A DNA stretch of 64,000 bases from assembly GCF_028613635.1 (NCBI RefSeq), contig NZ_JAQRMY010000004.1, positions 391,182 to 455,181 of the forward strand, written 5' to 3'. Positions 57,721 to 64,000 of the stretch are shown here, in pieces. The position numbers and the translations under genes were made by a program. The stretch is from Devosia sp. ZB163. Lineage in GTDB: Bacteria > Pseudomonadota > Alphaproteobacteria > Rhizobiales > Devosiaceae. The stretch's first letter is position 1; each line of letters begins with the position of its first letter. Under the pieces are notes generated by a model, which was given only the letters and a program-made list of their open reading frames with translations, ran no database searches and was not told the DNA's origin.

Positions 57721-58230
57721 ATGAAACTCACCTGGTTCGGCGGCACGACGATCCGCATTCATACCGGTGGCTACATACTCGTTGCCGATCCCGCGGGGAT
57801 TGGCGGGGTGGATTCGGACGAGCTGGTCTCGGGCGCGGACCGGGTCTTCGCACTGGATGGGACTCTGCCGCAGGTCGATCCGGTGGCGTGGCAGCCGGAA
57901 CGCACCGGCAGCATGCTCAACGAGGCGGTCGGGGTTGCGGTGCATGGGATCACCGGTGGGGTGGTCGTCGCAGCGGCGGGTGAGTCGCCGTTGGTGCTGG
58001 CGACCGGCCCCCTGCCGAGGATCGGGCGCTGGGGGCGCGAGGCGGTGGTTGTGGTGTTCGGTGACGGCGCAGACCGGCTGGCTGGAGACGTGCTCGACAA
58101 GCTCGGGCCGAAGCTGATTGCGGTTGCCGCTTCCGAAGATGTGGTGGAGCGGACGTTCTCGGCGGTGGGTGGCCGGCTGGACGGGGCGGGACTCACTTCG
58201 CTCGAGGCAGGATTGGCGCTGGAAGTTTGA
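57721..58230 (+). CDS. Metallo-beta-lactamase-like protein lacking the metal motif
   Basis: The 169-residue protein starts like UlaG-type MBL-fold hydrolases ([22 protein letters not shown]) and has alternating strands consistent with half of the fold. The HxHxDH metal motif is absent, and the chain is shorter than usual. I recall similar proteins in rhizobia, so it is likely a conserved degenerate relative and not a fresh pseudogene. It diverges from ruvX and precedes gatC by 82 bases. Confidence 0.7.
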   Translation: MKLTWFGGTTIRIHTGGYILVADPAGIGGVDSDELVSGADRVFALDGTLPQVDPVAWQPERTGSMLNEAVGVAVHGITGGVVVAAAGESPLVLATGPLPRIGRWGREAVVVVFGDGADRLAGDVLDKLGPKLIAVAASEDVVERTFSAVGGRLDGAGLTSLEAGLALEV

Positions 58231-58312
58231 TGGTGCCCATCAACGCTTTTCGTTGTTCTCGGCGGCGTTCCGTTGCTAGAACGCGGCAAATCGAGACGTT
58301 CGGAGTGAATTG

Positions 58313-58600
58313 ATGTCCGTTGATGCCGCTACCGTGAAGCGAATTGGGCGTCTGGCCCGCATCCGCATCGAAGAGGGCGAGGTCGCAAAGTACCAGGACG
58401 AGCTGAACGCCATCCTGGGCTTCGTCGAGCAACTGGGCGAGGTTGACGTGACCGGTGTCGAGCCAATGACTTCGGTGACGCCGATGAAGCTGCGCCAGCG
58501 CGAGGACAAGGTGACCGACGGCGGCTACCCCGACAAGATCGTCGCCAACGCACCACTGACCGAAGACAACTTCTTCATGGTGCCCAAGGTCGTCGAGTAA
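58313..58600 (+). CDS. gatC: Asp-tRNA(Asn)/Glu-tRNA(Gln) amidotransferase subunit GatC
   Basis: GatC stabilises the GatCAB complex that makes Gln-tRNA(Gln) and Asn-tRNA(Asn) from mischarged tRNAs. The 95-residue protein has the family pattern: [35 protein letters not shown] and the final [16 protein letters not shown] precedes the ATG at 58313. A GNAT gene is inserted between gatC and gatA; gatB is not in the window. Confidence 0.95.
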   Translation: MSVDAATVKRIGRLARIRIEEGEVAKYQDELNAILGFVEQLGEVDVTGVEPMTSVTPMKLRQREDKVTDGGYPDKIVANAPLTEDNFFMVPKVVE

Positions 58601-58604
58601 CGCC

Positions 58605-59087
58605 GTGGCCGTCACCATCGCCATCGAGACGCCGCTGCAGGACGATGTCCGCGCGCTGGTGGAAGAACTGAACGCACACCTGATTCCGCTGTCGCCGCTG
58701 GAGTTCCAGTTCAAGATGACAGTGGAGCAGATGGCGGGTGCCGACACGACGGTGCTCGTCGCCCGCAACGAAGCGGGCGAAGCGGTGGGTTGCGGGGCTC
58801 TCAAGGCGATCTCGGCCACTGAGGGCGAGGTGAAGCGCATGTACACGCGGCCGTCGGTCCGCGGTCAGCGGGTCGGTTCGGCCCTGCTCGAGGCGATCAC
58901 CGAGCTGGCGCGTTCAAAGGGCATCACGCATCTTCTGCTCGAGACGGGGACTGGCGAGGGCATGGCCGAGGCGCATCGGCTCTACACCCGCAGCGGCTTC
59001 ACGCCGCGGGGGCCGTTCCTCGATTACCCCGACAGCGAGTGGTCGGCCTTCTTCGAGAAGCGGATCGGCCAGCCTGCCGTCGCTTGA
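58605..59087 (+). CDS. GNAT family N-acetyltransferase
   Basis: The 160-residue acetyltransferase uses acetyl-CoA on an unknown amine. The CoA loop reads RPSVRGQRVGSALL (about 86-99), followed by the LLLETGTGEGMAEAHRLY segment and a GFTPRGPFLDYP end. The GTG start lies four bases after gatC. Its place inside the gat operon recurs in related genomes as far as I recall, but a link to tRNA amidation is inference. Confidence 0.92.
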   Translation: MAVTIAIETPLQDDVRALVEELNAHLIPLSPLEFQFKMTVEQMAGADTTVLVARNEAGEAVGCGALKAISATEGEVKRMYTRPSVRGQRVGSALLEAITELARSKGITHLLLETGTGEGMAEAHRLYTRSGFTPRGPFLDYPDSEWSAFFEKRIGQPAVA

Positions 59088-59181
59088 TACGGCGAGCGTT
59101 GCGAATGTTGCGATAATCGCAACACAGCTATAGGAACGGCGGTCGACTAATTCCCGCGTCCTTTCCCCGCGAGCCAAGCCT

Positions 59182-60666
59182 TTGACCGACCTTACCCGCC
59201 TGACCCTTGCTGCTGCCCGTGCCGGCCTGAAGGCCAAGGAGTTCACCTCGAGCGAACTCACCGGCGCTTACCTGAACGCGATCGAGGTCGGTAACCCCAA
59301 GCTCAATGCCTACGTGGCGGTGACCGGCGAGCAGGCCCAGGCGCAGGCCAAGGCCAGCGACGCGAAGCTCGCGGCCGGGCAGGGCGGCCCGCTCGAGGGC
59401 ATTCCGCTCGGGATCAAGGACCTGTTCGGCACCAAGGGCGTGCACACCCAGGCGGCGAGCCACATCCTCAACGACTTCAAGCCCGAGTACGAATCGAGCG
59501 TCACCAGCAACCTGTGGCGCGACGGCGCGGTGATGCTGGGCAAGCTCAACATGGACGAGTTCGCCATGGGCTCGTCGAACGAGACCAGCTACTACGGCCC
59601 GGTGATCAACCCCTGGCGGGCGAACAACTCCAACGCGCAGCTCGTGCCGGGCGGCTCGTCCGGTGGCTCGGCCGCGGCGGTTTCCGCCTGGCTCTGCGCG
59701 GCGGCGACGGCGACCGATACCGGTGGCTCGATCCGCCAGCCGGCGGCGCTGACCGGCACCGTGGGCATCAAGCCGACCTATGGTCGCTGCTCGCGCTGGG
59801 GCGTCGTGGCGTTTGCCTCCTCGCTGGACCAGGCCGGCCCGATTGCCCGCACCGTCGAGGACGCGGCGATCATGATGACCTCGATGTCGGGGTTCGATCC
59901 CAAGGATTCGACCAGCGTCGATCTCGCCGTGCCAGACTTCGCGGCGGCGGTGGAGCGGGGCGTGAAGGGCCTCGTGATCGGCATCCCGCGCGAATACCGC
60001 ATGGATGGCATGCCGGCCGAGATCGAGGCGCTCTGGCAGCAGGGCATCGCCTGGCTCAAGGCCGAGGGCGCCACGGTGCGCGACATCTCGCTGCCGCACA
60101 CAAAGTACGCGCTGCCGGCCTATTACATCGTGGCGCCGGCCGAGGCGTCGTCGAACCTCGCGCGCTATGACGGCGTGAAGTACGGCCTGCGCGACACCGG
60201 CAAGGACATCACCGATCTCTACGAGCTGACCCGCGCCCACGGTTTTGGCCGCGAGGTGAAGCGCCGCATCATGATCGGCACCTACGTGCTGTCAGCGGGC
60301 TACTACGACGCCTATTACGTGCAGGCGCAGAAGGTTCGCACGCTGATCAAGCGCGACTTCGAGATCGTCTTCAACGACGGCGTCGACGCCATCCTGACCC
60401 CGGCGACCCCGTCGGCGGCGTTCGGCATCGGCGACGAGGACATGAAGGCCGACCCGGTCAAGATGTACCTCAACGACGTGTTCACGGTGACCGTGAACAT
60501 GGCGGGATTGCCCGGAATCGCGGTGCCGGCCGGCAAGGACGGTGCGGGCCTGCCACTAGGCCTGCAGCTCATCGGCAAGCCGTTCGACGAGGAAACGCTG
60601 TTCGCGGCGGGCCGCGTCATCGAGCGTTCGGCGAACATCGACTTCAGCCCTGACAAGTGGTGGTGA
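59182..60666 (+). CDS. gatA: Asp-tRNA(Asn)/Glu-tRNA(Gln) amidotransferase subunit GatA
   Basis: GatA is the glutaminase of GatCAB. The 494-residue amidase has the catalytic Lys in GIKDLFG (K79), the Ser-rich [13 protein letters not shown] at 157-169, and the nucleophile S183 in [12 protein letters not shown] conserved [11 protein letters not shown] segment is near 438. The start is TTG at 59182, which fits the family N-terminus ([17 protein letters not shown]). Confidence 0.96.
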   Translation: MTDLTRLTLAAARAGLKAKEFTSSELTGAYLNAIEVGNPKLNAYVAVTGEQAQAQAKASDAKLAAGQGGPLEGIPLGIKDLFGTKGVHTQAASHILNDFKPEYESSVTSNLWRDGAVMLGKLNMDEFAMGSSNETSYYGPVINPWRANNSNAQLVPGGSSGGSAAAVSAWLCAAATATDTGGSIRQPAALTGTVGIKPTYGRCSRWGVVAFASSLDQAGPIARTVEDAAIMMTSMSGFDPKDSTSVDLAVPDFAAAVERGVKGLVIGIPREYRMDGMPAEIEALWQQGIAWLKAEGATVRDISLPHTKYALPAYYIVAPAEASSNLARYDGVKYGLRDTGKDITDLYELTRAHGFGREVKRRIMIGTYVLSAGYYDAYYVQAQKVRTLIKRDFEIVFNDGVDAILTPATPSAAFGIGDEDMKADPVKMYLNDVFTVTVNMAGLPGIAVPAGKDGAGLPLGLQLIGKPFDEETLFAAGRVIERSANIDFSPDKWW

Positions 60667-60681
60667 TAACCACCGGAGGCC

Positions 60682-60707
60682 GAAACCGCTTGTATCCTAG
60701 CGGTTTC
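60682..60707 (+). terminator. Hairpin after gatA, possible terminator
   Basis: GAAACCGCT (60682-60690) and AGCGGTTTC (60699-60707) form a perfect 9-bp stem with an 8-base loop. The tail AGCACTATTTG is only weakly T-rich, so termination may be partial; this allows read-through to gatB or the next gene. Confidence 0.55.
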
Positions 60708-60790
60708 AGCACTATTTGCCGCCCATGCGCAAATTGAGACTTGTCGAGCTCCCGGCCAGGCCGGTGATTTCGTATCAGAGGATTGGCTCC

Positions 60791-61105
60791 ATGGCCGACG
60801 TTTTCACGACCCTCGATTGGTCGGCTCCCCCCAAGGACCTGTCCAAGCCGCTGCAGGCGCTGTGGTGGATCAAGAAGGGCGAGCTTCGCGTCGGCCCCGA
60901 ATGGGAAGAGGCGCACCGGATCGTGCAGTCCATGGAAGGCACCTTCGAGTTCGACTGGGTCCATGCCTTGCTGCATTGGGTCGAAGCCGACATGGGCAAC
61001 GCCGACTACTGGTACCGCCGCGCCGGCCGCAAACGCGCCACCGCCAGCGTCTCCTCCGAGTGGGAGCACATTGCTCGCGAGCTGAGTGGGGTTACTCAGC
61101 ACTAG
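60791..61105 (+). CDS. Conserved hypothetical protein, 104 aa
   Basis: The 104-residue protein is soluble, Trp-rich and helical: ALWWIKKGELRVGPEWEEAHRIV, FEFDWVHALLHWVEADMG and DYWYRRAGRKRATAS. Similar small proteins occur in Hyphomicrobiales, as far as I recall, without a known role. The ATG at 60791 has AGAGGA nine bases upstream; an ATG at 60725 has none. Confidence 0.75.
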   Translation: MADVFTTLDWSAPPKDLSKPLQALWWIKKGELRVGPEWEEAHRIVQSMEGTFEFDWVHALLHWVEADMGNADYWYRRAGRKRATASVSSEWEHIARELSGVTQH

Positions 61106-61175
61106 CGCTGATCGGCATCCGACTGCTAGAACTTTGTCCGTACGCTTCGGGGGGCCGGGCGTCGGGGAGTTATCT

Positions 61176-61904
61176 GTGAGAACACAGGTGATAGTGCCCG
61201 CTCGCGCCCGCTCGGCTCGTTTTCCTGACAAGCCGCTGGCCATGATCGCGGGCGTTCCGATGATCCTGAGGACCTATCGGCAGTGCCTGAAGGCTGTCCC
61301 AGCGTCACAGGTCACCGTTGCGACGGATGATATTCGCATAGTGGACCTTTGCAGCCGGGCCGGCGCCGACGTGGTGATGACCTCGGACGAGTGCCTGACC
61401 GGGACCGACCGCGTCGCTGAAGCTGCAATGGCCCGTCCGGCGGACTACTACGTCAATGTGCAAGGTGATGAGCCGATCTTCGATCCCGAGGATATCCAGG
61501 GGTTCCTGGCGGCCTGCGAGAGTGATCCAGATCGTCTCCTGATGGGGTTCTGCGCAATCGGAGAGGACGACTTCCGCAATCCGTCGATCCCGAAAGTGGT
61601 TTTCCGGCAGGACGGAAGGTTGCTGTACATCTCGCGGGCGGCGATCCCCAGCACGAAGCGGCATGAGTACCGGGCCGCCTGGAGACAGGTCTGCATCTAT
61701 GGCTTTCCTCCCGTCGAACTGGCTGCCTTCGCCAACCAAAAGGTAAAGGGTCCGCTCGAAGAGATCGAGGATTGCGAGACGCTGCGCTATCTGGAGATGG
61801 GACTAGACGTTTTTGGCGTCGAGCTATCCGATCGCTCCATTGCGGTCGACCACCCGGAGGACGTGGCCAAGGTCGAGGCTGCGTTACGCGAGCGAGCGCA
61901 CTGA
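61176..61904 (+). CDS. 3-deoxy-manno-octulosonate cytidylyltransferase-like CMP-sugar synthetase
   Basis: The 242-residue protein is KdsB-like and should activate Kdo or a related acid sugar with CTP. Motifs are the opening VIVPARARSARFPDKPL, the YYVNVQGDEPIFDP metal loop, LYISRAAIP and EEIEDCETLRYLEMG, with the final VDHPEDV. It may be the housekeeping KdsB or a paralogue for capsule. The GTG at 61176 follows GGGGAG. Codon use is a little less GC-biased than its neighbours. The next gene begins three bases after the stop. Confidence 0.88.
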   Translation: MRTQVIVPARARSARFPDKPLAMIAGVPMILRTYRQCLKAVPASQVTVATDDIRIVDLCSRAGADVVMTSDECLTGTDRVAEAAMARPADYYVNVQGDEPIFDPEDIQGFLAACESDPDRLLMGFCAIGEDDFRNPSIPKVVFRQDGRLLYISRAAIPSTKRHEYRAAWRQVCIYGFPPVELAAFANQKVKGPLEEIEDCETLRYLEMGLDVFGVELSDRSIAVDHPEDVAKVEAALRERAH

Positions 61905-61906
61905 AC

Positions 61907-62617
61907 GTGCGCCAGCTCCTGAAGTTCGGGCAAATACTGGCCCACCGCACTATCCGAAAGCCCGCGTTGGACCGCAAGCTCGATGCCCTGCGGCTCAACG
62001 CAGGACCGGCTCTCGTGGTGGGGTCCGCGCCCGACGCAACGTTGCCACGCGGCTTCGACGGGACGTGGTCGGTCGTTACAGTCAACGCGTCCCAAGGTCG
62101 ACTGGACGGCTGGGGCGTCGAAACGCCAACCCTCACCGTCCTTCGTAATCGGATCATGGAGGACGAGCCGCATCAAAATGCGGTTTGGACTCTACTGGAC
62201 GGACGGTCGACCGATCAGTTGATCATGCTGGCATCTTCCCGGAACGAGGCCAAGTTGCGGGACGGTGTCTCTGCCAGGGGCTATGATGCTGGCTACATCT
62301 CATTACTGTCGGACGAGCAGAAGGGCGCAGTGATCCACCAGCTGACTGGGCTCATTGGTGTATCGTGCGACCTGGAGCGCGGAGTATCGCAGGGAGTGTT
62401 TGCAGCGCTGCTTGCCCTTCGAGTGGGAGCGCCGGCGGTTGTCGTGACGGGCGTATCCTTCTCATCGTCGGACCATTTCTACGACAAGTGGTCCCAACGA
62501 GCGCATCTCGATGGCGATCGCCAAGTCTTCCAGCGTGCTGCAAGGCGCGGGCTTCCAATCTACGCCGCCGACGACCGCTTTGCGGAGGAGTCCGGCTTGC
62601 CGCTCTGGCAAGTATGA
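61907..62617 (+). CDS. Unrecognised protein, possible glycosyltransferase partner of the CMP-sugar synthetase
   Basis: The 236-residue product has no signal peptide. An N-terminal strand-loop ALVVGSAPDATLP resembles the nucleotide-sugar loop of some sialyltransferase-like enzymes, and a later region (GVSQGVFAALLALRVGAPAVVVTGVSF, in part) and DHFYDKWSQRAHLDGDRQVF have a helix-strand-loop pattern of such folds. That likeness is from memory and weak. The three-base spacing from a CMP-sugar synthetase supports a transfer role. It starts with GTG at 61907. Confidence 0.6.
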   Translation: MRQLLKFGQILAHRTIRKPALDRKLDALRLNAGPALVVGSAPDATLPRGFDGTWSVVTVNASQGRLDGWGVETPTLTVLRNRIMEDEPHQNAVWTLLDGRSTDQLIMLASSRNEAKLRDGVSARGYDAGYISLLSDEQKGAVIHQLTGLIGVSCDLERGVSQGVFAALLALRVGAPAVVVTGVSFSSSDHFYDKWSQRAHLDGDRQVFQRAARRGLPIYAADDRFAEESGLPLWQV

Positions 62618-62706
62618 TGTTTCGGACGAATTGCGCGCCGAGGCGTGGTCTGTCTCGGCGTTTGAGCGTCGCCGTTCGGTGAGCAGCGCCTGCAAGCTGC
62701 GCGGCT

Positions 62707-63444
62707 CTAGGTTTCCAGACGATATACCGATACGTGTGAACGGGATTCTGCGGTGAAGGGCGTGCCGGCCCAGTCGGCGTGCCGTGATTCCAGCGAGAAG
62801 CCGGCGAGTTGCGCCATGAGGTCGAGTTCGGCGGGCCAGACGTAGCGGTGCGGGGAGCGGAACAGTGTCGTCTGATTGCGTTCGTCGAAGCGGAAGTGGT
62901 GCGAGACTACGATCTGGTTGAGGATGTCGACGGTGTCGAGGCCGATGTAGCCGGGCTCGGAAGTGAACACCGTGGCCTGCGAGCCCGGCGGCAGCCGGCG
63001 CAGGTCGGGCACCCAAAGTTCGATGACAAACCGGCCGCCCGGTGACAGATGCCGCGCCGCGTTGCGGAAGCACTCGACCTGCTCGGCTTGTGTCAGCACG
63101 TTCGAAATGCCGTTGAAGACGAGAAAGACCAGGGAGAACTGGCCTTCGACGGTGCTGGTGGTCATGTCCCCGATCACAACAGGCAGCGATGCAGCGTCGA
63201 CCTTGGTGCGCAGCTCATCGACCATAGGCGCTGCAAGTTCTATTCCCGCGACGGGCACGCCGCGCTCCAACAGCGGAATGGCGACGCGGCCGGTGCCGAT
63301 GGCGAACTCCAGGGCCCGGCCGCCTTCGGCCAGGGCTACGAGGCGGTCGGTGGTCTGTGCAAGCAGGACCGGATCGAACATTCCGATGCCGGGGGTGTCG
63401 TAGGACTTGGCCGCCGCGGCGTCCCAGATGTCCTTGTGCTGCAT
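62707..63444 (-). CDS. Class I SAM-dependent methyltransferase
   Basis: The 245-residue protein has the Rossmann-type SAM fold: motif I LEFAIGTGRVAIPL (about 45-58), the acidic GIELAAPMV at motif II, VIGDMTTS at motif III and the SLVFLVFNGISNVL strand. The substrate is unknown. A plain small-molecule methyltransferase is the likeliest reading. It converges on the putative glycosyltransferase gene and lies downstream of the YjhX gene. Confidence 0.9.
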   Translation of the reverse strand: MQHKDIWDAAAAKSYDTPGIGMFDPVLLAQTTDRLVALAEGGRALEFAIGTGRVAIPLLERGVPVAGIELAAPMVDELRTKVDAASLPVVIGDMTTSTVEGQFSLVFLVFNGISNVLTQAEQVECFRNAARHLSPGGRFVIELWVPDLRRLPPGSQATVFTSEPGYIGLDTVDILNQIVVSHHFRFDERNQTTLFRSPHRYVWPAELDLMAQLAGFSLESRHADWAGTPFTAESRSHVSVYRLET

Positions 63445-63497
63445 TCTCGGCTCCTTTTGGGGCGGGAGCGGCTGTGATCATGCCGCTCCCTGCTGCG

Positions 63498-63755
63498 CTA
63501 GCGATTGTCGAACTCGCTCCTCGCGAGTTCCAGCCCGCGTCGCGTGATGCGGTAGGGCTGACCGTTACTCGATGCGATGGCCTTCTTGCTTCTCAGCTTC
63601 TTGAACAGGGGCAGGGTGCACCGTTCCATCAGCCAGCCGTCGCGGTTGATACATTCGACGCCGACAAGCTTGCCGGCTTCGGATTTGAGGGCACGAATGC
63701 GGCCGCCCTGTGCGAGGACGTGCAGCACCCGCTGCTCCTGGCGGGAGATATCCAT
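63498..63755 (-). CDS. YjhX family (UPF0386) putative toxin
   Basis: The 85-residue protein matches YjhX: SRQEQRVLHVLAQGGRI, VGVECINRDGWLM, FKKLRSKKAIASSNGQPYRI and the end DNR. The E. coli member was proposed as the toxin of a YjhX/YjhQ pair, where YjhQ is an acetyltransferase. The fold looks like a winged helix. Here the neighbour is a methyltransferase and no antitoxin-like gene is seen, so a toxin role is doubtful. The ATG at 63755 gives the family length. Confidence 0.85.
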   Translation of the reverse strand: MDISRQEQRVLHVLAQGGRIRALKSEAGKLVGVECINRDGWLMERCTLPLFKKLRSKKAIASSNGQPYRITRRGLELARSEFDNR

Positions 63756-64000
63756 GGAAAGTCTAGACCTTGGGATGCGTGGAAAGAACGCCCCGGCCAG
63801 CATCTCGCTTGGCAGGCAGCGTGGTTCCGGTAACCCCGTCGCAACTCGTCGCTGGCCACAGGGCTCAGCGGGCGGACGGGGTATTACGCAATCTCAACTT
63901 TGCTAGACATGAAACACCTTGGGTCAGTGCAGCAGACGTGATGCCGCCGCGCCGATGAACGAGCGATGAATAGCTGCTGAGTGGCGCCGGGGCCAGAGGT
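63756..64000. other. Intergenic, no gene recognised up to the window edge
   Basis: I see no credible reading frame, RNA gene or strong hairpin in these 245 bases. Short frames across it have no ribosome site and unlike-genome composition. It probably holds the promoter of the leftward YjhX gene. Confidence 0.5.

Overview
The window looks like a chromosomal segment of an alphaproteobacterium of the order Hyphomicrobiales (Rhizobiales), plausibly close to Devosia or a relative. The evidence is the high GC content, the cell-cycle genes divK, pleD and mipZ, an IalB-family secreted protein, several alphaproteobacterial families of unknown function (DUF1489, DUF2237, DUF3572, DUF983, DUF1275), a DinB with an N-terminal zinc ribbon, and the gene order divK-pleD-rpmG-DUF983-rnr-topA-dprA-plsY-pyrC'-pyrB. 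The genus is inference. No prophage, insertion sequence, CRISPR array or rRNA operon is visible, and most of the window is housekeeping.

Left part (1-8.2 kb): a two-gene sugar isomerase/dehydrogenase unit, an aminoglycoside-phosphotransferase-like protein whose catalytic Asp is Asn, a methionine aminopeptidase, a DprE2-like SDR, then a patch of small proteins of unknown function (5.1-7.0 kb) ending with a secreted Asn-Arg-Tyr repeat protein, and tRNA-Lys. From 8.2 to 23 kb: glmU-glmS-DUF2237 (UDP-GlcNAc synthesis), recG facing sdhE-mfd (DNA repair), ialB, a YeeE/YeeE/UbiH-like operon, terC-qor and tRNA-Ser. From 23 to 38 kb: dodecin, the pxpBCA 5-oxoprolinase genes, folD, mgtE, a GST-DUF1489-DUF4180 operon, mipZ, a D,D-carboxypeptidase with a C-terminal SPOR domain, and clpS-clpA.

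From 38 to 47 kb a long leftward run carries dinB, RidA, a glycerophosphodiesterase, an acyltransferase, a UGT-type glycosyltransferase, HIT and DUF1275 genes. The rightward cell-cycle pair divK-pleD follows. Just after pleD lies an unannotated block of four hairpins ending in an intrinsic terminator (about 46.90-47.08 kb), the best candidate here for an undescribed small RNA. From 47 to 57.7 kb a leftward series encodes L33, DUF983, RNase R, topoisomerase I, DprA, PlsY, a dihydroorotase-like protein lacking its catalytic residues, aspartate carbamoyltransferase and RuvX. The right end has gatC-GNAT-gatA (the transamidosome GatB is not in view), a CMP-sugar synthetase next to an unknown protein that may be its partner glycosyltransferase, a methyltransferase and a YjhX-family protein.

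The most interesting items are the putative sRNA after pleD, the duplicated NRY secreted protein, several enzymes with changed catalytic residues (APH-like HGN, an SDR with Phe for Tyr, pseudo-dihydroorotase, an MBL-like protein without a metal motif), two tiny membrane proteins of 37 and 44 residues, and the kdsB-like/unknown pair.
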